A DNA stretch of 64,000 bases from Vermamoeba vermiformis (taxonomy: Eukaryota; Tubulinea; Echinamoebida), in assembly GCA_045837725.1 (NCBI GenBank), contig JBEWZL010000300.1, forward strand, positions 372,001 through 436,000. The letters are read 5' to 3'. This document shows positions 24,001 to 35,651 of this stretch, piece by piece; the stretch's first letter is position 1, and every line of letters begins with the position of its first letter. A program made the translations under genes and the position numbers. Under the pieces are notes generated by a model. It searched no databases, was not told the DNA's origin, and worked only from the letters and a program-made list of their open reading frames with translations.

Positions 24001-27000
24001 GGTTTAGCAATGTCAAGGCATTGTTGAATGCGTTCAGTGGGGTAGATCGGGTCCATCATGGTATAAGCGGCACCAGCCTTGAGGATACCCATAATAGCAA
24101 CGACTACTGGAGGGCTTCTGTGGCCGTAGATGGCAATCACATCCTCAGGCTTGATACCACAGCTGATCAAATAGTTGGAGAGCTTGTTGGTCCATTTCTC
24201 CAACACACCGTAAGTAATCGGCTTGTTTTGGTAAACAACAGCGACACGATCAGGATTGGCACGAGCATTGCGTGAGAAGTGATCGTAGATAGCTCCACGC
24301 CAAGTGCCGTCGATGGGCTTCTCAGGCACAGGCAACACACCCTTGGCACGTTCAGTAACGAGAGTGTAGTTGACAATGTTCTCGGAGGGATTGGCAAGAA
24401 TTTGAGTGAGCAACAACTCGAGTTGAGAGTGCAACTCTTCCATTCTCACAGCGAAGAACAACTTCTTGTTGTAGAGCAATTCAATCTTGATCGGTTCGTC
24501 ATCGCGTTCACCACCGCTGATAGTCACGGTCAGATCCAAAGGAGACTTCTCTTCTTGCAAAGTCACCGCTTCGACGTTCACAGCTTGAGAAGCAAACTCG
24601 CCGTTGAATCTCTCGGGCAAGGGGGTCTTTTCGAGTTCAGTAGCCAAGTTAATTTGCACTTGAGAGATAGGGGCGTGCGCAATACGAGGACCGCCTTCTT
24701 CTTTGCCATAGAGCTCCTCCAAGACTCGTTCAAAGGGAACATCACGGTGAGCAAGAGCTTGTTCGAAAGTTTGTTGGACTTGTTCGAGCAATTGTTGGAA
24801 GCTGAGGTTATCAGCGACCGGAGTGCGCAACACCAATTGATTGGCAAAAGTGCCCAAGAGTTGTCTGTACATGGCCATAGTGCGGCCGGAGAACTTGGTG
24901 GTGACGATGATGTCTTCTTCGAGTGTAAAGCGGTACAAGATGATCTTGAAGGCAGTCAAAAGGGAGATGAACAAGCCGTTCCAGTTGTTGCTGTCAGAAC
25001 TGATGCGTTCGCTGAACTTGCGAAGCTTTTGAGTCAACTCGAGCGGCAATTGACGCACGGACTTGACACAGTCGAATCCTTGAACAGGAGGACGAGGATA
25101 ATCGATGGGCAATTGCAACACGTGCAAGCTGCCGTTCAACTTCTCCTTCCAGTAGTGGATTTGAGCTTGTTCCCAAGTCTCTTCGTCAGTCGGTGACATT
25201 TCATCGCCAGCCCAAGAGTGAGTCAACCAGCGAGAGTAGTCCCAGTGCGAGTAATCGCCGTATTGAAGGGCGTGATGGCCAGCACCAGCAGCGGTCTTGC
25301 CGAAGAGCTTCTCAACGAACAAAGAGAGCGATTGTTCGTCAGCAATGATTTGGTGCATGACTACCAACACGACAGAGGCGCTGGAAGTCTGGCACAAGAC
25401 AATACGAATGAGCGGCAAGCGTTCAATGTTGAAGGGAGTGGCAATGTGGTGCATGAGCAAGGCTTGGAACTCAGCAGTTTGAGTCTCGTGCGTGCTTTGA
25501 ACTTGACTCACGACCGATGACATGTCTACAGTGGTGTGCACTGTTTGCATCAAACGTTGCTTCTCAGCATTGAACTCGAATGTGGTGCGCAAGATCTCGC
25601 TTTCACTGAGCAACTGAGAGACAACAGCGCTCAATTGAGTCAACGAGACTTGCTTGTCAAGCTTGACGGCCTTGGCAATGTTGTACGCCGAAGTGTCAAC
25701 TTGATGCAACTTCCACAATCGTTCTTGGTGCCAAGTGCAATGAAGCTCAGGATGTTGAGAACGCGACAAAGGCACAGGGCTGATAGTAGCAATTTTTTCG
25801 AGGAAAAGTCCTTCGACGCGAGTCCACACATCATTACGGGGTTGACCTAACAAGACAAAGTCAAAATGTATTCAATAATATTGCAAAGTAGTACTACTCA
25901 CCGATAGTCAACAAATGGGGCAATAATTGTTTGCTAAAATCTTTGCTGCTTTCGGTAGGTAACAAGCTAGGCAAAGTGGGAATAGCAATCAGATCCAAAG
26001 GTCTTGGTTTGTCCAAAACTCTCAACGTGGGCTTATCGAAGGTCGTAGGTTGATGATAAATAGGCAACGGGTTCTTAGGGTTTTGGTAATCGCAACTAAC
26101 GTCGACAACGACGCTCAATTGACGACCAGCACTGCGGATCAATTCTTCGGTTAAGAAAGGCGAACGGACTTGTTGATCCAGCTTGATGGCGTTCAAAAGA
26201 ATATCAAACTGCAAGAGTTCAGCGTAAGGTCCCTCGACAGCAGTTTGTTCTCTGGTCCATTTAGTCACAGGCAAGCCCAATTGTTCGGCCAAAGAGATAG
26301 CGCCTCGACCGACGATACCCTAGCACCTCGTTAATAAGAGCAATATGAATATGAATGTAATATAGGCATACATTAGCACCAATGATAACGATATTGGGAG
26401 TGCGGCGAGAGAAGGTAACAGCGGTATTGAGCAAGGCTTTCAAGTGCTCGAGGAGAGGCAAGTTCTCGAATTGACGAATCATATCCGAAGGGATTTGAAT
26501 GCTTTTCTCCATCAATTCTTGTCTAAAATAATTATTAGAGCCTGATTCAATTATAGCGAATTTCAGGATCCCGTACCTGCACCAAGCCAAAACTCCTGCA
26601 GCCATGCCAGTGTAACCGGCGATGTTACCGAATGAAGCAAGACGATGTCCTTGCTCATTGACAATGTATTCAATGTCCAACAGAGCACCGCCACCTGATG
26701 ATTCAACGGATTAGCAATGTGAGTCAAAATAAACAAATGGACACGAAATTGGGACCGGTATTAAAATGCGGGTATTGGGTGTCACAATATTAATTAACGA
26801 TATTTTAATGAGCTAAATGCTATTTCCGATTTTTAGAATTTTTTGGCGGTTTTTTTTTACCTTGCAAGAAGCGAGTCAGCAGATCTCGCCAGCCAAATTG
26901 GTTCTTGAATGCGTGGCCAAAGTAGATATGACGGTGATTCAAGGGGAAGGTGCCAGCAAGAGGTCCCAGGCCCTAACACAGCTGTCAGTTGCTGGATCGA

Positions 27001-27415
27001 CACCACGGAACGGTCTCAAAGTTGTCTGGTGGACTTATATTGCTATAAGTAATTCAAAAAATGATTGCATACCAAAATAACAGTCTCAAGAGGGGCTTCA
27101 TTCATCCAGGTGTTTGGTTCAGCCAAAGTGCAGCTGCAAAACGCGAGTTAGATGAGCTTGGAAACAACAAGATCCCACATTTAAATTTAAAACTTACCCG
27201 ACTTTTTGGTATTGATCATCGCTAAAGGTTCGTTGACCAGACTTTTCAACGGTAACTAAGTTAAACTAGATCAGATCCGGGCTGGCAGTTATCAAAGCGG
27301 CTGATTGCTTACCCTTAACACCTTGTTGAACGAGCTTTTCAGCGTCCTCAGGAGTCAGCGGCGTTCTCCTCTCGTTGGGATTCGTTTCAGCGCGTAACCA
27401 GAAGTGGGTTGTCAT
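21031..27415 (-). CDS. LYS1-LYS2: LYS1-LYS2 fusion: saccharopine dehydrogenase joined to alpha-aminoadipate reductase
   Basis: One gene of about nine exons encodes about 1,960 residues. The N-terminal part is fungal-type saccharopine dehydrogenase: HFWLRAETNPNERRTPLTPEDA, EYIVNEQGHRLASFG, Rossmann IVIIGANGIVGRGAI, VVVDVSCDYQNPKNPLPIY, SLLPTESSKDFSKQLLPHL. The exon ending at 25904 splices in frame to the next (starting about 25843). That exon first completes the LYS1 C-terminus (VWTRVEGLFLEKIA, compare VWVRAKKLFDRHCA in yeast Lys1) and then runs straight into LYS2. LYS2 has a condensation-like domain (altered motif MHQIIADEQS), an adenylation domain (TFTSGSTGIPKGVMGRH, GRADDQVKIRGFRIELGE), a carrier domain (FFELGGHSLLATRL) and a reductase (LLTGGTGFLGAFLL, YPQTKW). 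LYS2 makes aminoadipate semialdehyde; LYS1 makes lysine from saccharopine. The LYS2 portion has no start codon of its own before its mid-domain. Confidence 0.93.
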
Positions 27416-27668
27416 TATTGATTAATCGACGTCGTTGCCTACGTGATTCGAAGCTCCGTAAATAGTCAAAAAGAAATAGCTCATGTACTGCGTGTGTTCC
27501 TCTCAAGGAAAACAAACTACAACTTACAAAAATATCTGTTTCTTTTTTTGCCGCTTCAAATTTCAGCGAAATCACGTGCTGACTCCACGTGCCTCAAGAT
27601 AGCCAACGAAGGTAATATTTAATATTAATAGCCACTCCATTTACAAGCCGTTGAGATGATAATTTTAT
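27416..27668. promoter_or_regulatory. Upstream region of the lysine fusion gene
   Basis: About 250 bp between the lysine gene start and the 3' end of the cullin-like gene. Two CACGTG sites lie at about 27573 and 27586. No other motif stands out. Confidence 0.4.
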
Positions 27669-28217
27669 TTAATCCAAGTTATTATTATTTACAGAATTGA
27701 AATTTTGTTCGCGTTGCAGAATGGTTCTAATCGTGTCATTACGCACTATTTTCGTCTCAAATACTTCACGAGCCATAGCCCCGCACTCGTATTCAGGCAC
27801 TACCCTGGTTATGTACAGTGTCACGTTAGCAATAAAATCCAACGTGGCATTGAAGTGTTGCCGCAGTTGGGCCAGTTTGAGCGCCGCAGGAGCCAGCTCG
27901 CACGGCTGTGCATGTTGAAATTCCTGAATAAAATCTGCCGCAACTTGATCAAAGTGTTCTTCTAGGACTAGTTTAAGGGCTTCGTTGAGTTGCCGGCTAT
28001 GGTTGTGGAGAGCTATGTTATAGCAGTGTCGGAAGTGTTCTTCGTACGAGCAATGCAATGTTTCGTCGTAGCTCTGCGTCAAGCTTGCTTTTACAGCGCT
28101 GATGACCACGGCTATAGCCTCCTCTGCATTAAAAGTCGAAGGTCTGTAAGGTTTCGTACTAATACTTATTCTTTGTTGCTGTTGCATGTTGTTCTGTGAT
28201 AGAAGGGTGTTAGACAA
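27669..28217 (-). CDS. Cullin N-terminal-repeat-only protein (CUL3-like)
   Basis: Single exon of 182 residues. Residues about 15-175 align by eye with the first cullin repeats of CUL3: ISISTKPYRPS (CUL3 RIRAFPMTM), CSYEEHFRHCYNIALHNHSRQLNEALKLVLEEHF cut into pieces SYEEHFRHCYNIALHNHSRQ and LNEALKLVLEEHF (CUL3 [20 protein letters not shown]), FIANVTLYITRVV and VFETKIVRNDTIRTIL. In CUL3 this region binds BTB adaptors. The Roc1-binding and neddylation domains are missing, and the stop follows directly, so the protein could not recruit E2. It may be a decoy or a stabilised truncation. An Asn-rich end (VNNNNLD) and a Gln-rich start flank the domain. A decayed copy lies upstream at 28491-28808. Confidence 0.7.
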   Translation of the reverse strand: MSNTLLSQNNMQQQQRISISTKPYRPSTFNAEEAIAVVISAVKASLTQSYDETLHCSYEEHFRHCYNIALHNHSRQLNEALKLVLEEHFDQVAADFIQEFQHAQPCELAPAALKLAQLRQHFNATLDFIANVTLYITRVVPEYECGAMAREVFETKIVRNDTIRTILQREQNFNSVNNNNLD

Positions 28218-28490
28218 AAGATCTCGAGATGTAACTTGCTATCGGTCCACTAAAAAAATAGGAAATGTCAAGCTCTGGTTTTTTTGAGACTTCTGCGGAA
28301 AAACTTAGAATAAGTAATCTAGATTAACATTCAAACTACTGCATGTATTGTCCAATTGCTCTTTTCTGTCGGGTTGTTTAATTAACCGGTTTACCGCCAG
28401 TGTTCCAATTAATTTAAATTATTATCCAGAGTTTGTGCTATAAATTACCGATAATTTGTTGCGCTATGTTCTCCTCTATTAATATTAATT

Positions 28491-28808
28491 TTAATATTTC
28501 GTTTTAATTATTTCATTCTTTAAAATTTTCTCGTTGAATACCAGTTGCGCCATTACGGCACAATCATGCTCGGGGACAATTTTACTAAAATGGATGGTAA
28601 TGGTTGCAATCATATCCACGGATGCAGTAAATTGTTGCTCTATCCTCAAGACTGCTGCGCCGCTGTAACTTCGCACGATTGCGCAATAGTGTCGGTAATT
28701 ATAACATTCTCTAATTTTTCGCAGTGCTCTTCTACAACAAAAAGCCGCGACTACAATTTTTAACGCCCAACAGCCACACGTGTCCTCAAAGCGACCATGC
28801 ACTTGCAT
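28491..28808 (-). pseudogene. Decayed tandem copy of the cullin-N-terminus gene
   Basis: The reading frame ends IVPEHDCAVMAQLVFNEKILKNEIIKTKY, matching VVPEYECGAMAREVFETKIVRNDTIRT of the neighbour gene. Upstream, RECYNYRHYC and QQFTASVDMIATITIHFSK match HCYNIALHN and QHFNATLDFIANVTLYITR, but the intervening part of the repeat is missing. No reasonable start codon with an intact first repeat is found. I regard it as a partial duplicate, probably not functional. Confidence 0.55.
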
Positions 28809-29001
28809 TTTGGCGAGACTCTGAAAAAATAAGTGGTGTCAATGCACTACTTCAGCTCTCGTGCAGTCCACTCCTTGTTTTCTTGTCGTCACCTCCGCCG
28901 AAATTTCAAGCTCTGAAAACCTTCGTGCACAATTTCGCCATTAACACAAAGAAAGCAATAGCGGTTGCAACAATTAATATGTGCTCGTATCAATTTATAC
29001 T

Positions 29002-32000
29002 ATGAACCCACAAACGAGGCCATTGCCTGCAACCAATAAACAGCCGCCGAACACGCCACCAAAAGGATGGGCAAAGGCGAGCATTAATGGCAATAATTCA
29101 CCTAATGGCGCTAGTCCTACAATATCCAGGGCTCTACCTAAACAGCCTAATCAAAATCAACAGACGCCGAGCCCTACACCAGCACCTCCAAAGGGATTAG
29201 CTAAATCCACCGCTGTGCCAATTCCAAACAGACCACGAGGAGTTCAAACAACAGCACAATTGCCAAATTCATTACCTAGCGCAAGTGAGCTAAGAAATGG
29301 CGTTAACAGAAATGTAGGTTTAGACTTTCGAGATCAAGCAAAATATTCTGCAGTATTTTTCAATCAATTATATTTTGAATATTTTTTGCTCGTAAATACC
29401 AATATTATCTTCTATATACTGCAGGTAAATTTTTGATTAATTTTTTTGATTGATTTTGTCGCATTTCGATATTACTATAAATAGAAACCACCTCAATCAG
29501 TTTAAATAGGACTAATAATCATACCTAATTAGATACCCTCACCTCCTGCTCGAAAAGGTTTGAGCAACTCTTCGAGCTCCATCCCGATCTCAGTATCTTC
29601 GAGCCCTAAAGTTAACAGCCTTGGTAATTCTCCGATGAATTCTCCGCCAGCCAATAGTCCTGTAAATCAAATGAGCTCGCCTAGTCCTGTTAAACGAGCT
29701 ATTTCTGGTCCAAAACAACAAAACAACGGATCTCGACCCACATCTCCCACACCAAAAGTGACAATCAGAAGTGGCCCTAATAGCAATGCCAATAGTGCTA
29801 ACAATTCACCTGCTGTATCCCCACGGCGGAACAATGAGCCGGATGAGGCTTGGCGCGAGTCCAGAGGCAAAGTCATTCGTGAACTCGTCGAGACTGAGCA
29901 GATCTTTCACTCTTTTACTCAAATTTTGATTAATGTAAGTCCATAATATTCAGATTGATATTGTTGAACGATAATTGTTTGATCAATAATTGGAAATTGA
30001 TCGGCAGACTCACATTTCAATTTAATTCATTGCTTGACTTTGACATATTGGTGATAATTATACAAATGTTCATATTATTATAGTTACTAATAATATTATA
30101 GCGCTTTTTGATTCCATTGAGAAATAGTGACAAGATTGTCGGATCTGGCGAGACACTGAAGTTATTCGGAAATATTGAAATGGTGGCAGCCGTTAGTATA
30201 GACGTACGTGGAATATACGTATTAGTATTTGATCTAATAATATCATCATAGATGTATAATGAATTACAAAAGAGAATTGCGGATCCGATTGAAATGTCAA
30301 AAGTTGGCGAGGTTTTTTCGCTAAAAGTAAGACTTTATGTCATATAATTATACTAAGGTACTTATACTAACAATTATAATTAGGCAAAAGAAATATCATC
30401 GATTTATAAAGCCTATTGCGTGGGTCATAAAGAAGCAGTCGAATTATTTCAAAAATTAAAGAAAAACAAAGCATTTTCAGCATTCTTAGAAGTAAGTTAA
30501 TATGAATATTAGTAGTAAATACTATATATCGCATACTATATTGTAGTACTGTGCTAACTGAAATATTTTTAGGAAGCTTTTGAAGATCCGTCCTGCAAGA
30601 GGCTATTACTGACCGATTTCTTAATTATGCCCGTGCAGCGCGTTTGTAAATATCCATTATTATTAGACGTAAGTAATGCTCCCTTCATATCACAACTATT
30701 AACCGGATGCGACCCCAGTACACGAAACTTTATTCGTTCTTAAATGCGTAAAATTTCAATATTATTATTGCGTTCAACTAAGTAACGCAATTACTATTAT
30801 TAGAAAATTATCGAAAATACGCCGAAGAGTCACCCAGATCACGCGGCAATGCAACAAGGTTTTGAAACAATTAACAGCTTGTTGCAAGTGGTCAATGAGT
30901 CTGCTAAAGAGGCTGAAATGCTCACTGAAATATTGCGTGTAGAATCAAAGATTAGTGATATCCCTGAGGTACGTACTGGCCCAGATCTGGCTTTCCAAAA
31001 AAGGAAAATTTTTGTAACGGCTTATCCGCGGCTATCTCTTTCATCAAATACGAATTATAGCGATATAATAACTATATCTAGCGATATTAACGCATATTTT
31101 GGCATTTAGAATTTAAAACTAGCGGTTCCAGGTCGAACACTAGTGCGCGAGGCAAAATGGACTAAGATCTCAAAGAGCAATGTGCAAGAGCGCCAGTTCT
31201 TCATGTTCTCGGACATGCTAGTCTACGCCAAGTTGAATTTAATGAAGAAAGAGTCTTATGAATATAAAGGCGTTTGTCCTTTTTACACTTGCGAGTTCGT
31301 GGATCACGCGGATTCAGGTAACACTTTTCAATTCCTTATCAAATAATAACCCTATAACGCCATGATATATTTCCATGGAATTATCCGTGTTGATGCTAAT
31401 ACTACTTAATTTGTAGGTGACGTCAAAAATGCGATTGCAATTATTCGCAAGGACTCGTCGCAAAAGAAGTACATTATTTACACAAAAGACCCGCAACAAA
31501 AGAAAGACTGGCTCGCACTGCTGCAAGAGGCTGTTAAGAATTTGAATGGCAAAAATAATGCCGGCAATGTTAATGCTAAAAATAACGACAGTAAGTCACG
31601 TGCACGGATTAATCTTTGCAATTATTTATTGCCGATAAATTAACGACAATATTTGCAGGCAATAATCCGTTGTTGAAGCGAACGATGAGTAGTTTAACGA
31701 GCCATAAAGACCGCATCACAATGGTCCAGATTGAAGATCGAATTAGCGGCTGGAAGGCACGTGATCGAGTTAATTCTTATTTCTATATTTAGTAACCGAC
31801 ATTGCCTTATTTAGAACGACAACGCCGTGCGAACCTATATTGATGAAGGACCAATTGGGGTGATGAAAGAGGGGTCCTCGAGTGTGGATCAGCGCTACTT
31901 GTTCCTGTTCAACGACATTGTGCTGCTCGCCAAACAAGTGCGCAAATTATCGACCAAGAACCCATTTCAATTTGTCAAGGCCTACGAAGTCAAATCGAAT

Positions 32001-32784
32001 CTGGTCATACAAGACCTCGCTGATACTGAAGGTACGGATCCAACACTTTCATACGATAATATATTGTATAATACTGACGTCTTGATTATAGACGTAGAGA
32101 ATGCCTTTGTGACAGTGTCGATGAAAGACAAAGAAAAATTTGTTTGTGTTTGCAAAGATTACGAGGACAAAGTCAAGTGGTACAAATATCTTGCGGGTAT
32201 GTGCTTAGTATTTTAATTTAATTGCTGCCCTATCAATATTGTGATTGTTAATGAGATAATCCACGAATGAATGATTTTGACACCTTGTTTGACACGTGTC
32301 ACTTAACACTAATTTCACTGAACCTTTAGGAGCTGATGCACCACCAATGATGCCGCGACCCCTCGTCTCGCGAGCACCAAAACTGCAAATAGAACAACAA
32401 TTGATGCGCAAGGAGTCGAGGAACATTAACAAAATCCCATCACCTCGCGGCGACGACAAGGACAAAGACAAAAAAACAATTGTCGTGTCACCGCGCGACA
32501 AAATTACGCGCAAAGAGAGCAAAAAGATCGAAGTGGAAGATGACGACGGTGACTCGCGCATTGTGATTGAAGGATTTGAAGCTCCGCCGTGGGACCCGGA
32601 CTCCATGTACAACGAGTGCCACGACTGCAAGAAACCATTCACGACCACCAATCGCAGACATCATTGCAGAAATTGTGGCAAAGTCTTCTGCAACACATGT
32701 ACAGCTAAACGAACTTTACTGCCGCGGTTTGGATTCACAAAGAAAAAAGTTCGTGTTTGTGAAAAATGCTTCTTAGTGCATTGA
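29002..32784 (+). CDS. FGD-like RhoGEF: DH, PH, PH, FYVE
   Basis: Guanine-nucleotide exchange factor for Rho/Cdc42-family GTPases at phosphoinositide membranes. About 12 exons. Residues 1-210 are Pro/Ser/Asn-rich and disordered (SPMNSPPANSPVNQMSSPSP). A DH domain follows (VIRELVETEQIFHSF, CKRLLLTDFLIMPVQRVCKY with the conserved PVQRVCKYPLLL), then a PH domain (LVREAKWTKISKS…FFMFSDMLVYAK…DWLALLQEA). A second PH-like domain is at about 31830-32190 (GVMKEGSSS…YLFLFNDIVLLAK…KVKWYKYLAG). Near the C-terminus is a FYVE finger with eight Cys/His ligands and the signature RRHHCRNCGKVFC. The DH-PH-PH-FYVE order differs from animal FGD proteins (DH-PH-FYVE-PH). The last exon (32330-32784) encodes a Lys-rich linker and the FYVE domain. 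Confidence 0.9.
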
Positions 32785-32911
32785 AAAATCTGTCAATAAA
32801 CCACTTGTATTATTAGGCCTGCCTTATACTGATTCTTTGAATTTTGCGAACCACATCCAGATCCAGGTTGGAGGCACTCATATATAAATAGGAGTTTACT
32901 AAGCACATTGT

Positions 32912-34090
32912 TTAGAAGAACTTTCGTTGAGGCTTGGCAGCAACAGCAGGTTTCTTAGGCTGAGCGGCCAACAACATGTCATAGGCGGGCTGTTGGATCT
33001 GTTCAACACTGCACTTGATCATCATTTCAATCTCTTTCTCGCAGCCCTTCAATTCACCGTTCTTGCCTGCCACGCACTTCTTGACGGCGTCAGTTTGGTT
33101 CTTGCACACAATCGGCACCACGCAGGCCTGTTGTTTAATGTCCGCGGCCACTGTTTGTTGGTGCTGAGGACCAAAGCGCATCATTTTTTGTTGCAATTCA
33201 CCGGCTTCTTTGCCGCAGTGTTGTTGCAGTGCGATCAAACCGGGCGGGAAATTATCGGAGAATTTCTTGGATTCTTTTTGGACTTGACCGAACATTGCTA
33301 AAAAAGGAAATAATACATGTTAAAAGCCGTATTTATGCATAAAAATTAATATTAAGTGCTAATAGTGTATCTATGTGTATTGTACTAGATAATATTACCT
33401 TCCATTTGATTGTGGCAAGTATTAAACATTTCTAAAGTGTCTTTGTTCTCATCCAAACACTTGACAACTGCGTCACCATAAGCCTTGTTGTTAGTCTTGT
33501 CGCAAACACAAAGTCCGAATTCTAAGTATTTTTCAACTGCACGAGGATCATTTTCGCCTATAATAAAGTCAATGAGATCCAGCTGAAAATTTTTCAGATG
33601 CAACGACGGATCTTCGATAAGATTGAGTTCTATTTAACTTACCATATTTTTCAGCGATAGCCTCGGCTTCACTACCAACGTACATGCACTCAGCGAAGGC
33701 CATTGTGCCAGTACCCTTCTCCTTGAAATATTTCTTTGCATACTACGAAGATCTGCGTTAGTAAAATTCACAATAAATTTATAGTTATTTTATTTACATA
33801 TACGAGTATCGGGTATGATAATATAGGCCAAAACAATAATTACTAATCATAAAAATAATTTTGGAAAAAGTGATCTACGTTTAATTTTGAAGGAAATAAT
33901 GATCGTGGTAAGGAATAATATGCACAAAATATGGTAATAATATTTTCAAAATTATTTCATTAGTCACGAGACGTAGTATATAGATCAAGAGAGTGACGAA
34001 AAATATTTCGAATCCCTGAGCACTTACAGGGACAAAGAAGGACTCCTTCTCTTCTTTCAAAATCTTAGTAAATAGTGGCAAATTGTCCAT
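32912..34090 (-). CDS. Unknown small Cys-rich helical protein
   Basis: Four exons join in frame to about 240 residues: MDNLPLFTKILKEEKESFFVP, then KYFKEKGTGTMAFAECMYVG, ENDPRAVEKYLEFGLCVCDK…VVKCLDE…MFNTCHNQME, and a last exon with LQQHCGKEAGEL, QACVVPIVCKNQ, AVKKCVAGK, LKGCEKEIEMMIKCS and a basic end (KPQRKFF). The Cys spacing (roughly every 8-12 residues in helices) resembles disulfide-bonded helical pairs, but I see no exact twin CX9C motif and no signal peptide. I do not recognise a family. The intron between the first two exons (about 33745-34027) is the longest in the gene. Confidence 0.65.
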
Positions 34091-34318
34091 GGTGTCTGTT
34101 GTGTTGATTATGCTCTAAAACAAAATAATCGAAATGAAGTCACGATCCACTTTGACCAACGAACTCACTCGGCATAATTACACGAATCATGACTTCGATT
34201 GTATGCCACATTATATTAGTTTATAAAAAAGCATTGTAAGGATATTCTTTTCTGATAGAAGATTGGAATTGTTTGGCCTGATCTAGATGTCATTTTGAAA
34301 GTGGCTTAACAGGTTTAT

Positions 34319-35651
34319 TTAATGAGTTTTCTGGGTAAAAATGTACAAATCTCCCAATCTATCAGTACCGTCAAATCCACCGTGAATCACAACGCCGTTG
34401 AGAATGGAAGTTGAAGCGATCCACCCGCGTGCAGTGGGCCATTGACCGGGCGCGTCTTGTGGCACTTGAGTCCAGATACCAGTGCGAGTATCATAGATGA
34501 ATGCGTCTTGCCAGTACTCACTAGGACATACAACTGTTAAGACTAGTCGTTGCGGTAGTGTTCAAAAAACCACGTGACATACCCGGCACCCAAGTGACCT
34601 TGTTTCGACGGCTCTTTTTCACCACCAAAAACAAAAATTTCATGTTCATTCAAAGGACAAGCACAGTGCTATTAAAAGAGTATTAGAGTCAATTATGGAC
34701 TGTGAGAAAAATACTGGAGTACGTACAACGCTGCGCGGTTGAGGAGCAGTTCCAGCAAGTTGCACTTCGGTCCATTGATTCTGAGTCAAGTCGTATTTAT
34801 GCACGTCTCCGAGCTCTCGACCACTGAAGCCAAACAAGACAAACAGCGCGTTGGTAGTCGAGACCAGTTGCGGACCACCGCGCTCCGAAGGCGGATTAGC
34901 CGCACGCAACTCTTCCCACGTCTAAACGAGATATCAATTAGTATAGTGCTCAAACAGTATGTGCGTAGCTCGTGAGTGATCTATAATTAGGTGCTCTAAA
35001 ACAAGAATTTCATGAACGGATAAATGCGTATTTGTGCGTACTTTGCTGCGTAAGTCGAAGCGCCACAGATCGTTGTATCTGCCCTTCACAGGCTTGCACC
35101 CGCCAAACAAATAGAGGTACAGTGAGTTCGGAGGCGAAGTCATCACGTGATAGCTGCGCGGAGGAGGGATCTGACCCACCATTGCGACTTCCTCCCACGT
35201 GTTCGTTGAAGTATGGAAAATCCACATATCTTCTAGCTCTAGGATAGCAATAGATTAATTTTCGGGTTTAAATCACGAAGTTCCACGTGGCAAGAAATTT
35301 AATAGCCCGAAGATCTGTTTGTAAAACTTGACCAGAGCTATAATGCCGGATTACTATTTAATCTATATTTTATGAAATATTACCTGTTTTATCCGTGGTT
35401 CTGCCGGCATAAAAAACGATGTCGGTGCCAACAACAGTGGCGGAGTGGGCCAATCTGGCTTTAGGAGGAACGCCATGAGTTTGCACTTCATTCCATGAAT
35501 CAGTGGCAATGTTATAAGCCCACAGACTATTGTCGATAGTCTCTCGGGGCACGTGTTCACCTCCAAAAACGTAAATCTGGCCACCAACTTGTGACACGGT
35601 ATGGGAGCTGCGTCCCAAAGGCGCATTAACGTTTGAAGCCTTCTTCCACAT
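34319..35651 (-). CDS. Kelch-repeat beta-propeller protein
   Basis: Six exons give about 320 residues with repeated kelch blades: APLGRSSHTVSQVGGQIYVF GG-type segments (RSSHTVSQVGGQIYVFGG, NSLWAYNIATDSWNEV; ARLAHSATVVGTDIVFYAG; RSYHVMTSPPNSLYLYLFGG, NDLWRFDL; GPQLVSTTNALFVLFGF, DVHKYDLTQNQWTEV; HCACPLNEHEIFVFGG; GWIASTSILNGVVIHGG, DLYIF). No BTB or other domain is attached. The length and layout resemble nitrile-specifier-like and Rab9-effector-like kelch proteins. The partner is unknown. Start ATG 35651 opens MWKKASNVNAPLG. Confidence 0.88.

Noticed and set aside
24279-25196. 305-codon plus-strand open frame (and similar ones at 21556-22443 and 22911-23369)
   Set aside because: Antisense shadows of the LYS2 exons, whose domains are certain.
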